Assembly (NCBI RefSeq): GCF_037975245.1
Contig: NC_092561.1
Span: 6,126,001 to 6,190,000, forward strand
Direction of reading: 5' to 3'
DNA length: 64,000 nt
Source of the DNA: Apostichopus japonicus
Lineage: Eukaryota > Echinodermata > Holothuroidea > Aspidochirotida > Stichopodidae
The notes under the pieces were generated by a model. That model saw only the letters and a program-made list of their open reading frames with translations. It searched no databases and had not been told where the DNA came from. The number at the start of each line of letters is the position of its first letter. Position 1 is the first letter of the stretch. Both the position numbers and the translations under genes were made by a program. Positions 32,850 through 46,390 of this stretch are shown here, one piece after another.

Positions 32850-35800
32850 ATGGAAGGTTTGAAAGGTTCTTGGATGATGAAAATCCCTCGCGTTGTTCTA
32901 TTATTGGCTGTTTTGACGACCTCATCACATGGAATGGACTCGCTCGACCAACGCCCACGTAAGTAAACGGAAAGTAGACTTCACGAAGAAAACCTAAACT
33001 AAACCTAATTATGTGATTTTGAATATCGAATGGCATAAAAAATAAAATGGGATGAAAATCTACCAAAATAACGAATGGCATAAATTATATAATGGTATAA
33101 AATCTACCAAAATATCGTCACTTTAAGTTTGTGTGCTTCGCAACCAATGTTTGAATGTTTCCCTCTTTTATAAACATGCACATCACAGCATACAGAACAT
33201 ACAACACACACAGCGCATAAACAACACACACCGCGGCACACTAATCCACAACACACATACCCGCAGCTTTGCCCTATTTTTAAACTGGCAAGATCAAGTG
33301 ATCACTTGTAAATATTTCGACAGTATATATTACCTGACCAAAATTTAACCATGATCAAACATAACGTTGTGATGTATTGGCCTACTAAGTGACTCGTTAT
33401 ACTCTTTTCTTTTTACGCAATATCGTTATAACCATACGATTATAAACAGTCTCTATGTAAGGGGACTTGTTGGTCGAGAGTGGATCAAATTCAAGTTTGG
33501 CTTTCATTCACATGCCCTTTATATCCTAGATGACTTTTCTCGTAATAATAGTATCTTCTAATCTCAAGATTTCTGGGTTTTTCTATCACAAACAAACATT
33601 GTCCTAGGTCACGCAGTTTGACTAATTACACGATAGCTTAAACTTGCTTGAAATGACCTCGGGCAAGTGATTGCCAAATTAACCATGGATGCACTTGAGG
33701 CTATATTAAGAAAATATATACTAAATGCAGCTTAATTGTCTTCTTTCAAGAGAACGGGGTTTTTTTTTAATGAAAAAGAAAAGAAGGGAACGGTTTTAGT
33801 GTTAGGCATTAAATTCTAATATAGACTTACTCAATTTTTATCCAATTTATAAGTGCATATATAATCGATATTTTGGCAAATACCATTTGATATAAATTAT
33901 GTAACACATAGATTTGAATCATAAAATCTTATGCTCTTAGCGTCATTGAAAATGCAGTTTTTGAGAAAAAAAATCATTTAACAAAAAACAAGCAACGTGT
34001 TTTTGACAAATGATAAGTGGGATCTATACTGATATATCACAAGATTTATCATCACATGAATTAAAACCTGCTAAAAGGTAAGAACTTGTGCTAACTGTTT
34101 CTCACTTATACTTCTCTTATTATCCACAAAATCTAATGAATCTTTAATGTTGCATTGGGCCTATCTCAAGAGCATAATACCGTGGTGTTAAATTGCTTTT
34201 AGGTTATTAAATACTCTAATGGTTTTTAGATTATGATATTGCTGTAATGAAAGTTAATAGAACGTGCATATAACTATGACGTAGCCGACTGGTGACTCTA
34301 TTAGTGGTTCTCATGAATAATTATGTATGATGTGGTTTTAAAAATATTGAAAGTCGATTGTTCGAAGGCAGAAGAAGAATTATCTAAATTTATCTCACTA
34401 CACATTTTATAAGGATGTTTTTTTTTCTCCTTTTTTTTCGTGATGCTTTGACAATTAAAGTAAAAGACAATAAAAGGGGAAAACAAGTCAGCTCAACATT
34501 TTTTTTAACCATTCATCATATTAACTTCTTTTATCCCTTCCAGACTTTAATTGGACTGGCGAATATAACGATTTATTTAACCTTACAATTTGTCCTATAT
34601 ACCGTTGTGGCGGTCACAACAGAAGCCTTGAAGAGCCATATCATCTCTGCAAATGTGACGATGACTGTCTGTTTTATCATGATTGCTGTTGGGGATATAA
34701 TGGAAATTCCGTGACGCCGTCTCTTCATACTGCTTCAAATACAAAGGAAACCGACCAGTGCGCAATCGCATACCGCGCTAACGTTGGCACAACCGCCCCG
34801 GATGAGTGGAGCACCACAGCTGCGGGATATCGAATGGTCAGTACTTGTCCACCCGATGTACAGAATAGAACGCTTGTTCAACATTGTCAGGATACAGGTG
34901 ACGTCATTAACACACCACTGGACGTATGGCAAGGATACGCAGATCATCTGCCGGTGCAAGATGATAATACTGGGAAGACGTATAAAAACGTTCATTGCGC
35001 ATTTTGTAACTTTGTCAGATTTGAAGATATGCGCTTTTGGCAGTTAACCCTATCGATATTTTGTGATCGCAACCAACCACCTTTAAGATGTGGTAACTTC
35101 TTCTTTGAACCCATGAAATGTAACGACATGGCAGCCGTACCAAGAGGCTGTATCCACGTAGATGTTGAGTCGTGCCCGGAAACAGCCAATCTAACCATTA
35201 AGAATCTATGTGACTCCTACTTAGCTCCTTATGAGTTAAGCGGGCTCATTTTCCGGAACCCGCACTGTGCATTGTGTAATACGCACGGCCCCTTTCCTCC
35301 CTCTATCTCGTATTGCCCTTCCCTTGTTGTTCCAGTCAGTTGTTCGTCGAGAGGATTACCTCACACTATTCCGTTTAATTTCTCTTCATTTGGAAATCAG
35401 GCATTGCACAAACCGGTTATAGTCTGTGCTACTGGATTGACGTACAACGAAACAACAATGAGCTGCGAATTGTCTGAGAGTGATTTTGATAGATTTATTT
35501 GTGACAGATCTAATAACAACAACAATGGTGCAATGATTGAGATGGTTATCGGTAACGAAGATCGAAGTAGAACTACATCGGATGTAGAGGGCATCATTCT
35601 GACAATAAACAACACCTTTTTAACCTCCTCTCCTCGACTACAAACAGGCATCGTCTCTTGTGTTAAGGATAAGGACAACGCCATTATCACGTGTTCATCT
35701 ACGTCCCCTAATATATCTCAATTTGAAAATAATCTGGAACCTTTTATTAAGGAACTGCAACGAAGTGGAGGAATCGATGTAATACGTGCCGAGTTATTCA

Positions 35801-36852
35801 TTGTGTGTACCTCCTCATTTACATTGACTTCAAAGGGTTGCACAAAGCTTGGCATATTCGAAAACTCTGACGTCACACTGGCCTCAAAAGATCGCGACTA
35901 TTACGTAACAACTTTATCTGAAAATAGAATCTATACTAACGCTGAAGTTTTACGAAAATATTCAAGTTTTCGAACTTCAGACGAAACGGAAGATGATTTG
36001 CAATTTAACCTGCATATATCGATTTGTGAGTCATCTACGGAAGATCTGTTGTGCCCGTATACTTTTCTTTTGCAAGACGAATTCTCAGTTGCAAATGGCG
36101 AATTAATTCGGAAATCAAGAACAGAAATTTCCATATCGCAAAGGGAATATCTTTTGTCATCTGATGACCAGGTCAAAGTTTGTTTAGACCGGTTATCCGA
36201 ACCCTCCCCTCAAGACGATCTATTTCTTCTTTTAATATTTATCATCTTCACAACTCTTTCCCTCCTTGGCCTTGTCTTGACCTTTGTAAACTACTGCTTT
36301 TTGAAAGAACTTCGAAATCTCCCAGGCAAGTTAACAATGAACTTCATCGTTGCAACGTTTCTCGCGCAACTGCTACTCCTCGTTTCACCAGCAAACGAGG
36401 TCATGTGTACACTCGTTGCTATATTTGGTCATTTCATATGGCTATCCACCTTTATTTGGACAACCGTTATCGCTTTCAACGTAACTCAAACATTCAGCGG
36501 TACGTCGTCACTCCTCGTTGACGCATCTGTGACGTCACATCTAATTTTAAGAAATACCGTAATAGGGTGGATTTCTCCCGCTATGTTTGTAGGTATTTGC
36601 TTCGTTTTCCAAAGATCTGCAATTTTGGAAGAAAGGTTCGACTACGGTAAGGGCGAAACTTGCTGGCTAACTCCACCATTGGCCAACTTTCTATTGTTTG
36701 GAATTCCCGCCATTCTCTGCTTGACTTGCAACATCATTTTCTACGTGACGACCGTTCGTGGCATAAGGGATACAAAACGAACTTCACTTGTGGCTACCCA
36801 AACTGATGAGTCGACATTGGTTAAAGAAGAAATCGTTCTATTCTTGAAGGTA

Positions 36853-36915
<63 letters not shown>

Positions 36916-37452
36916 AATATAAATATTTAATCCCAAGTGCTTATGATGTTTTTGTTGTTGTTGAAAGATATTAAAATATGATATGAAATCTAATGGTTAA
37001 AACTCAGAATATCCCTCATAATGTTATCATTGACCTGCATGGGTCATTAAATTACAAATACAACCAGAAAATACGGTTATTGGTAAAAAAAAAGAGAGAA
37101 TATTTCACATCCAACAAATCCTTATGTTTCTTTATATCCATAGATCTCAGTGCTGATGGGTCTATCGTGGATTTGGGGCATTCTCTATGGATGTTTTCCA
37201 CAAGTGACAGCCTTTCTTTACATCCATACATTTTTAAATCCTTCGATTGGTGTTTTCGTTTTCTTAATATACGTTTGTAATAGAAGAGTCATATCAATGT
37301 GGAAGGTCAAACTCGGCAAACGGAACTCTAAGCGCGCTACGAGCCAGGACGCTAGCAAGCAAAACATCGGTATCGTTAAAACTGCTTCCACAAGTCTCTC
37401 AAAAGGAAGTAGTAAAGATGGTAATTTTGTGTTAGATGAAACGAAGTTGTAG
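32850..37452 (+). CDS. Methuselah-like GPCR with somatomedin-B-like domain (gene 1)
   Basis: Three exons join in phase: 32850-32958 (signal peptide), 34544-36849 and 37144-37452 (stop TAG), giving 907 residues. Residues 1-28 are a signal peptide (V-V-L-L-L-A-V-L-T). Residues 53-86 hold a somatomedin-B-like cysteine pattern (C, C, then C-K-C-D-D-D-C, D-C-C-W). The ectodomain continues with paired C-x-x-C motifs (V-H-C-A-F-C-N, P-H-C-A-L-C-N) and C-A-T-G-L-T-Y-N-E. TM1 starts near residue 596 and TM7 is in exon 3. The seven-helix part has secretin-superfamily/Methuselah features (L-K-E-L-R-N-L-P-G-K after TM1, C-W-L before TM5). It would be a plasma-membrane receptor; the ligand is unknown. The donor of exon 2 is followed within 6 bases by a (TA)n run. 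The gene converges on gene 2. Confidence 0.9.
36855..36912. repeat. (TA)n microsatellite beginning at a splice donor
   Basis: TA repeat of about 58 bases starting a few bases inside intron 2 of receptor gene 1 (donor AAG|GTAAG at 36849/36850). Confidence 0.95.
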
Positions 37453-40344
37453 TAATTAATTATTGGTGTTAATTGCACAAAAGATGGCTAGGATAGGTAC
37501 AGGGGGTGGATGAGAAGGGTGAGAGGATGGCAGTGGTACGGGTGTGGGGTGTGTGTGGGGAGGGGAGGGGCTTGCGACGAGGACTACGGGGGAGGTTAGC
37601 GAAGGTTTGATCTACAAAACATGAAATTGAAATTTGTCTGGAGCCATATACTATGGACTAACCGTACAAGAGTACAGAAAAAGAAACGTCTTAATTGCCG
37701 TGTTAATTACAGTAATGGAGTGAAGGCTTTGCCCGATATGACGTCATTTTTACTCTCCCACAAAAGACACACAAATCGTAATTTCTAACACACTCAGAAA
37801 ATTTGGTGGGGAAAAATAACTCAGAATGATTCATTTGTAGAAGTTTTAAATGTTATCATTCTAATCACTCATATTGCGTTATTGTACCTACCAAATGTAA
37901 TGAGTGTATAATATAAAACTGGGATGGGGTGGGGGTGGGGTGGGGATGGGTGAACTACAAATGCCCTTTTGTAGTACGGAATTAGTACGCAGAAGACTCA
38001 GTTATGCGGAAACTTAATTTTGTTCCCTCAAATCAAAGTCCTCGTCGTCTACCCTTCCAAAGTCGTCCCACCTTTCCTCGTCCTCCCCCGAATTAGTTCT
38101 TCCTTCGCCGCTTCTAAGACAACTTCTCTGGGATCTGATGTGCTATCGAGATTATCATGTTCGCACTATCGATGCGGTGGACGCATCACCCCACGACACC
38201 GGTTCTGCTTACCAACAGATGCATGTGACTCACTGATCGAGAACTTATTTATTCTCACTATAGCCCAGTAGTTCCAAGCCTTGCGAGTTAGACGGGGGGA
38301 AAGGCTTTCTGTGTGTTATAAGTATTCTTTACGACGTATTTATATGATGGTTCCTTTCAAACCTAATTATATAGCCTATATATCATTTTATTCATTGATG
38401 TTGACTTAATGTAGCTTATATGTATGCCTAGTGGCGTCGCCAGACATTTCAATCTCGGGCGGTACATGGGGAGGCCCAGCACAATCACAGGGGAGAACAA
38501 TCCTTATTTGTGAATGCCGTCCTGGGGGAGGGTTCTTAGGGGAGGGGTGATTTTTTTTTATATTAATTAATGGTCCTTAGACGCAATCCGGGTCTAAATT
38601 TTGCAAGTTGAAGTAATTTTATGTTCAAGAATTTTCGCGCTTATTCTGTCCGATATTTATATTTTTAATTGAGGCAGATAAAGTTTTTGTGTGAGTATTT
38701 TTTGTTAACACTACAAATAGCATCTGTGGGGGTGGTGGGCACCTGGGGGCACGATTTTTGTCTGGGAAGGCACGTGACCCTTCCCCCGCCCCCAGGCCAC
38801 ACCTTGGCGACGCCATGTGTATGCCAATATTTACAGTTTTATACACAAAACTCAACGAAAGAGAAAAAATAATTCGTAAGTACCAACGAATTTTATTCAA
38901 CATTTCAAACATTGTAAGTATGTAATAAAAAAAACAAAAAATAATTTTATCCACGTTTAAGAATTACCGTTGGAAAGTTTATTTATACATATATGTAAAA
39001 GTGTTTGATATGTGATCTTGAAATAAAACTAAATAAACTCGGAATATATAATTTAAAGATGATATTACATAAATTATACCGCCTTTTGTTGTTAATGTAC
39101 AACTACGTGTTTGCAACACATATACGTTTTCTCCTGATCAGAGCGTCCGACCGACGGTATAACTTCCTTCTTCCCAGCATACAGTTCACGCAGCAATCAT
39201 GAAATCCATGGCACACAATTTTTATGAAACTTTTGGGCCAATACTAATCACGAGCCTTAGGTAGAAAGAAAGACCCATGGCCTGCAGGGCCTAACATATT
39301 ATCCATTGCCTGTGTAGTTCTGTACGCGATTGCTCCAATATTTCAAGTCGCAACGGTCTAAAAATGTAATGATATCAATTTTAGATCATGAAAGCAAATA
39401 ACTGATGAATATTCAACGAAAATGCAAGATGCACAACTTGCGACAATGATCACACAGTGGCATAAAATCACCTTTGAAAGCAAGTTGATGAACGCATAAA
39501 GGGTGTGAACACTCGCGCAAAAAGAATCGTCTCATGCCGGTAATCTGACCTAGTTTCAAATGAGGTGTAACAGAAGTGTTCGACACCACCCTCGATCCCA
39601 GATCATACACACACAGCTTGCTACCGTCGGTAATTAGACACTAGTGTACAATCAAAAACTACAGCTACGGTCAATACCCACAACACAGTGTACATAGCAG
39701 CGATGCACATCTCAGGTCTATATAGATAAAAGATAACAAGGTATCACGTTTCATTACTGTCTGCATTTTGTAGTGACAAGAAAAAAACTTCACTTGCAAG
39801 CAAGGGAAAGTTAACTTTTTCAAAGGGTGGCACGCGGTTTAATGGGGCGAGTCTTCAATGCCTTTAAGTAACCGGGGGAGCACTCTTCGTTTCAGTAAAG
39901 GGGTGAAGGTCCCCACACCTTCCCCACCCCTCCCCTCCCCCTCCGCCCTGGCTATATTACTGCAGCTTCATGATTATTGTAATCATTTCAAAGATACTTG
40001 AGCACATTCTTTGGGTATCATGATATAAGGATAGGAAGAAAAAAAACATTCACTAGGTTCTCTTTATGCCTCATTGCCTTATGGTAAGGGCCCAAATCTC
40101 TACATAACGCACACTGTTGTGCTACAGGCATCCTTATCCACTGGTTGTTCCCTTACCTCTGTTGCAGAGGATTTCAACACAAGGGAGTGTATGGGTTCAT
40201 ACCGCAAAAGAACATCGGTATAAGTTCTCAGCGTACAAAATCTCACAAGAGGTTTTGAAAAAGCATAACAGATTCCACGGCGTGAGACATAATCACCATT
40301 CATTATCACTGTTATTGTGCTATAGGGTCTGTAGAGGGTTGCAG
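37453..40344. other. convergent intergenic region between receptor genes 1 and 2
   Basis: It lies between the 3' ends of gene 1 (plus) and gene 2 (minus). G-rich stretches (37500-37600, 37920-37950), one hAT-like MITE (38429-38817) and low-complexity AT sequence are seen. Short frames such as 38020-38271 and 39413-39610 show no domain. No gene is supported. Confidence 0.55.
38429..38817. mobile_element. hAT-like MITE with 8-bp target duplication
   Basis: The ends TAGTGGCGTCGCCAGAC and TTGGCGACGCCATG are imperfect inverted repeats. The 8-mer TGTATGCC is identical on both sides (38421-38428 and 38818-38825). The interior is G/C-rich near the ends, AT-rich in the middle and non-coding. Confidence 0.85.
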
Positions 40345-43300
40345 TCAAGAATGGTGTGTTAATTCAATCTTGTCTTCCAACATGATACTATCTGTGCCTC
40401 TTTTCGCTTTGATAACACCCCTGTCCGATAGGGTTGTGGACATTGTTCTCGTGTCTCCTTTACCTGTATCGCTAGGAGTGAAATAAGTTTTCTTGGATTT
40501 AGCCTTCCACATTGAGTATACTCTTCCGTTACATACGTACACCAAGAAGACAAATACCCCCTGTAAAGGATTCACGAAGGTATGGATGAACAAGAATGCG
40601 GTCACGCGTGGAAAGAATCCAGAGAGGAACGCCCAGATCCAAGATAAACCAATCAGAATTGAAATCTGTTGATGAATATGTAGAGAGTAAAAAACAACAA
40701 CAAAGTGTTCAGCGTTTAACTTTATTAAAATGTTACATGCTGAACTGTCTAAACTTGAACTATTGTAATGGTCTTTACTTGATCAAACCAAAACACATTC
40801 GACAGGTTATAGTTTTCTTCCCCGAGTATAGACATAGCATATGACACAGTCATCTACTTGATTGTAGTTGACATCTGTTACGGCAGAGAAACAGAAGATC
40901 AAAATGGTTATTTAAAATGATAAAAAAAATGCAATTATTATGACCCTAGTACATGATGGTGCTCACAGTCCATAGTATCTAGTTCATAGTTGTATTCGCA
41001 ACGTAGGTATAACGCACTGTTACGAAAACATGTACACGGACGAATTGTGTTGGAGTTTTGCATCAATGTGGTATTGTGCGCTAGCCGTAAGGTTTGGACA
41101 TGCGGTTTTGACAAAAGAATTGCTTTTTTTTTTGTGGTTTCCCGAAAGGGAAATCTATTGAGTCACTCTTACACCGACCTTGCAAATTTTTCTGAGGCGA
41201 CCGCTGATCGCAAAGTCCGCTATGAATATTACGCGGATCGTTAATTACTATTCATTCATACTTAGTAAAGATTCCTAAATCCTATTGGTCCATTCAGGTC
41301 AGCTGACCGTGGTTAATCCTGTGAGTAACGCACGGTAAAATTACCGGCGGATGAATACAATTGATACCATGTTACCATGTTTTGTCGTCTGCCCTGATGA
41401 GCTATCGAAATACATCAAAAACACAAAATGGCTAATATAACGTTTAATTAAAACTTCGATTTGCTCACTTTAGACGAGGTAGACACTCAGGAAAACAATG
41501 GAAAATTTGCAAACCTGGTTGAGAAAGACTTAATTCACAGAAACGATCTTGTTCAAAAGTCTTGCAAGATGCCATCAGAAGTAAAGGACGCAAAAACATG
41601 GATCCGCACTCGAGTCTAGGCCAAAGTGTAGGCTGCACAGCTGTAGCCTCCAACAATGACATTAACGTTACTGCTGCTGTTAGGGCTGAAACGTCTAACA
41701 TGCCCAAACTGTTTTCCAAATGTTCTTTCCAAAGTCCTGTGAATGTTTACTTCCAAAATTCATAGTTATATCCGTATTAAAACACCAAACAGTTGTGGAT
41801 GCTTTGAGTTTAAATATATCCAGTATCTGTCCGTAATTAAATGTTCGCAAGGCCGTTATGTTGCTCATAGTGTTATAAATTTAAAGTTAAACGACCGCAG
41901 TGCCAAGCACTGTGTAGTGTGTACGTTCAAGTGAGTGTACGTGATCAATACAAGGCCTACTATGTTACAGTATGACTGTATACCATACGTACGTGTTTGT
42001 CCCTAGAATGGTTGCTATGGGAACCAGAAGCTGTGGGGTATTGATATGATGAAGCCAACTAGTAATTGTTTGTAGTTCCTTGTTATTGAGACCTTTCAAA
42101 AATAGTTTTATGGCCGCAATATTGCCAAACATTAGTTAAAATGTTATTATGGTTCATCTTTTATGAATGACAGCCTTTCAAAGACGTTTCCTTTATAATA
42201 TTCACTATCGTTCAGTATTACTTTATAATTGCACATGTACATTATTGTTATGCTGGTTGTTAATCGTTAAGTCGACTTACGGGGCATCACTTTAATAAAT
42301 CTTCGGTTATACGTAACCAAATATGTTTTGTTTTATGATTTTTCCCCCACAGAAATGGTAGTGTATGAATGAACGGGGTTAATCAACGGTCTAGCGTGCG
42401 TTACTCACATGATTAATGCACTCCGGGTGTTAATGCTATCGCTGGATGCACTCGGGCTCCGCCCTCGTGCATCGCTTGCATTATCCCCCGATCGTGCATT
42501 AATCCTGTGAGTAACGCACGCTAGACCGTTGATTAACCCCTTATTAATTACTATTTAATTACTTTTACAGCTAGTTAATTACTACAGCTAATTAACAGCT
42601 AATTAACAGCTAATTAACAGCTAATTAACAGCTAGTTAATTACTACAGCTAGTTACTTTTACAGCTAGTTAATTACTATTACAGCTAGATTCGTCCAACA
42701 CGGCCGCATACAGAAACGTTGTAACCAAGTCAAAGCCGAAGCCAAAATAAATTAATCAGGTCACATATCCGGAGTCTATGCATGCTTAGTTCTTCAATAC
42801 CGTCCTCACTTTACCTTTCGGTAGTTTGATTTTGATATTCAGTGACGTTGTCACAATAAGTGTGTCTACGTTTGTTTGTGATAATCAGTAAGTGTGTTGT
42901 TGAACAGATGCTGTGATTATTGCAATGTAACAAGTTCATAAAGGATTTATGGAACGCCAAACTAGAAGTGACCGGCAATAATAAGTTCTCTACTGTATGG
43001 TAACCTGCATAAACATAAATGATGGTGATATAAAATATAACTCACCTTGATGAATAGAAGAAGTTGTTCCTTCATAATGTTAGATGTTGACATGTTCTTC
43101 GCCATTTTAGTATGTTGTTTTGCTTTTCGTATGCCATGAACCGTCACAAGATACATAATAAAGTTACAACACAAACAGAAAGCTGCAGGTATTCCAAACA
43201 GCAAGAAATTCGCTAGGCTAGGTCTAAGCCAACAGCTCCCTTCTTCACCGTAGGAAAATTTTCCCTCCAAATTAGTCGACTTTTGTAGAATCAAACAACT

Positions 43301-46300
43301 GATTACGAAAGCTGCTGGTAACAACCAACCAATTAACATATACGTCAATAGTTGTTTCTTGACACTTGTACCATGTCTGGTAAGTGATGACGTTCCAAAT
43401 GTTCGTGTGACGTCATAAGCAATGATCGTCATCCACAGAAACGCTGCTAACCACAGAAAATGGCCCACAGTTGAAATGAGGGTGCACAAGACAATGTTTG
43501 CTGGTGATACGTAAGAAGGTATGAGTACCAGTTGCGCGAAAAACAAAGCAACGACGAAATTCATCGTGATCATCCCGGGTAGGTTCCTAAGGGATTTGAA
43601 TATGCAATAGTTGACGAAGGTTAGAAATAGACCAATCAGAGATAGGCTAGTAAATATGATGAATATAACTAAAAGGAATAAATTATAACCAGGGGGCTTG
43701 GTTTCAATTATCCAACGAGAACAGACCTTTAACTGTCCGTTTGACAGGATCAAATAGTCACTGACTGGAATTTCATCCTCGAAAAACTGAGATTGTAGAG
43801 AGCCGTTAGTGGAAACAGAATAATCTTCTGACAAAAATACAGAGAACGGACACAGGAGATCCTCTCTTGAGATTTGATGGAGGGAAATGTTAAACCAGCT
43901 CTCTTCATTGAAGCTTTCGAAGTTATCAGACGAGAAATATTGAAATATGACTAACGCCCTCACATCCGAGTAGACTCGGTTTTGTGAATGAATGATGGCA
44001 TAGTCCGTCTTTTCGAACATGTACAGAGTAACATCGGATGTATTGAAAACATTGAGGAATGTGTAACTCGAAGGAGCAGACACTACCGTCCCCATTGCTG
44101 TACATTCCGCTGTAATATCTAACCGTAAAACTCGAATTCCGTATGTCCAAAAATAATCTCGAATCACCTTCGAAGTAATTCTGGAGTTATTTTGGATCGA
44201 TGACATTTCTGCCGCAATCGTAGCACATGGCATGAGAACCGTCGTATTGTCGGCATCTGGGTCAAGATCACAAGGATATTCGTGTAAGGACATTACATAG
44301 AAATATAATGTAAGCACTGGATGATATGAATTAGCACTAAAATTTAGAAACATCTGAGAGGCATTCAGATCGACAGGCTGTATGTCAAGAAAGACTAAAA
44401 AAGGATAGTTTTCCGGCTCTAAGCAGTGCTCTGTGGTCACCACTGTGACATTTTCTGATAATTCACAAACCTCCGAACTCTCATTGTACGTCAATCCTAT
44501 AGCACAGAAAGTAACAGTTGTTTCGTTGTGAGCTTCTTCGGTGAAGGAAAAATCAAACGGAATACTCTGAGGGAGTCTACCACTAGACCCTGCAGGATCA
44601 CTAGCTTGTAAATCAGGGCAGTAGTCTTCTTCGTCCTGTTCGAAGTAAGACTGATTGTTACATAATAGACAATGTGGATTTCTATAGACGGTTCCGTTAA
44701 CTTCAACTGGTGCCAGGTACGACTCACATAATTCTGTCCTCGTTTGGTCAGTATTTGCAGAACTTGGACAGGAGTCTATATCCACTTGTACACAACTCCT
44801 CAAATTGGACGTATCTTCAGAATACACCGCTTGAAATGCGAGATCGTCGCATTCATCCGGGGATCGGGTGACGTCACAATTTTCATCGACGAGTAATTGC
44901 CAAAATCGCATTTGACTGTACGTCACTGCATTACAACGTGCACAGTGCACATTTTTGTAAGTCTTCTGGGTTCCTGAAGCAAAGACAGGTAGATGATCAA
45001 CGTACTGATTCCAAGAATCAAGGCGCATGCTCAAAACATCACGTGAGTCGTGACATTTTTGGATAAGTTGGTCATTTTGTACTCCGGGAAGACATTCACT
45101 GATCATGTAGAAACCTAATATTAACTTCTCAACGTCCAAACGAAATTGAAAATTTTGAAATGTTGTTGCTATGCACTTCAGTCCATCTTGCTTTATACTA
45201 TCAGTAGTGGGTGACTTCGAGAAGAAATCACCGTTTCCATGCCAACAGCAATCTTCATATTCAATACAAGAGTCATCACATTTGCATAAATTATAATTAG
45301 GACTTGGACATCGGAGTGGTTGACAAGTGGTGATGTTGACATCGTCGGCTAGTGTTATATTCAAAACCAGTTCTGTTAGTAAAGAATAAAAATAATGATA
45401 AACAAACGTTGTTTACATATTAATTAAATTATTTTGATTGTTTATAAAAACTTAAAACTAGGCTGTATGTATGGGAAGGGGTTCAGGGAGATACAAGCCC
45501 AGGTCAGTTAGAGGGCCCGAAGAAAACATTTGCAGAAGCTCAATGAAAGAAATATTTCATAAAGAATAGTGTATTCTCAAAAGGAGGTCACTGTTACAAA
45601 TTGGGCCTCAGCACAACCTGATAGTGGTAGTCGTTACAATGTATATGAAATAATCTATTCTAGGTTAGCTTTTTTTACGGTAGCCTATAAGGTACATTAA
45701 TTAACTAGATATTGAATTACTAGGTCGGGTTTTATGTCGGATGTTTGTCTTTTTATCTCGAAATTTCAACATTTTTACCGCAGTATTATGTCGACCTTGA
45801 GAAAAAGCTACAAATTTCAAGTTGAAAAATCGAGTTTTCAGGAACGACTTCATCTCCAATTTTTTTTTTTTTTTAAATATTTTTTTTATTGTTTCTTGTG
45901 TCACCGTATCCTTTGTAATAAAAGCCACCCAGGAAGGAAGACAAAAGGGGACAAACATGACATCACCATTGTTTCACTACTACTGAACCCATCATAAGGT
46001 AATGACGGTTCTTGTCAAAATTCATACACAAATATTTGGTCTTTAACATCTTCTTGTTTTCTCATAGCTCCCTTATCCATGTTAATACCGCCATAACTAT
46101 ATATAAAAATCACAACTATCTTTCATACCACGCTGGGAAAAAAAAGAAGATATTTGCATTCGGATATAGTTATGAGTGTAGCATTTATATATAATTAGGG
46201 TTGATAAAAACAATTTTATTTGGATTGTATTATCCCTCAACATCTTAACATATCACATACCATTTGGAGGAAATTCCATCGTCAGTGATTGGTCTATCAA

Positions 46301-46390
46301 CGAAATAGTCAGAATAACGACCGATGCTAAGGTTATCAAACGATAGCACGTAAGCCGCGACCCTCTGGAAATTCTTGACAATGGAGCCAT
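40345..46390 (-). CDS. Methuselah-like GPCR with somatomedin-B domain (gene 2), frameshifted last exon
   Basis: Exon 1 is 46390-46261 (signal peptide M-A-P-L-S-R-I, hydrophobic L-I-T-L-A-S-V-V-I-L-T-I-S-L, donor GTATGT). Exon 2 is 45372-43046 and exon 3 is 40663-40345. Exons 1 and 2 give 819 residues. These are an SMB domain (C-K-C-D-D-S-C-I-E-Y-E-D-C-C-W), a cysteine-rich ectodomain with C-A-R-C-N and C-L-L-C-N pairs and C-A-I-G-L-T-Y-N-E, and TM1-TM6 (C-I-F-K-S-L-R-N-L-P-G-M after TM1; C-W-L-R-P before TM5). Exon 3 is 319 nt, one more than a multiple of three. Compared with gene 3 it lacks two bases near 40621, so the normal frame ends after 44 codons at TAA 40531-40529 within TM7. The intact frame resumes and runs to 40345. 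Either a new pseudogene or a sequence error. Confidence 0.85.
42375..42540. repeat. foldback palindrome with 47-bp arms
   Basis: The left arm (42375 onward) and right arm (ending 42540) are reverse complements over about 47 bases with one mismatch. They include AACGGTCTAGCGTGCGTTAC. The centre has a second nested palindrome (GATGCACTCGGGC / GCCCTCGTGCATC). A lone related piece (GTTAATCCTGTGAGTAACGC) is present near 41313, so this is a repeat family. It lies in intron 2 of receptor gene 2. Confidence 0.8.
42541..42690. repeat. minisatellite of CAGCTAATTAA units
   Basis: An 11-base unit CAGCTAATTAA repeats in tandem four or more times, with longer variants (CAGCTAGTTAATTACTA) on both sides. 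It directly follows the palindrome at 42375-42540. It is rich in TAATTA, the homeodomain core, but probably only by composition. Confidence 0.8.
45373..46260 (-). other. intron 1 of receptor gene 2
   Basis: A phase-1 intron with donor GTATGT at 46260 and acceptor TTTACTAACAG at 45373. It is homologous in inverted order to parts of gene 3's intron 1 (57936-59851), including TTCTTCGGGCCCTCTAACT-type and CACCGTATCCTT-type segments. This shows the duplication covers introns as well as exons. Confidence 0.75.

Noticed and set aside
42578-42690. Homeodomain-binding enhancer (many TAATTA)
   Set aside because: The motif is part of a simple minisatellite, so motif density carries no regulatory evidence.
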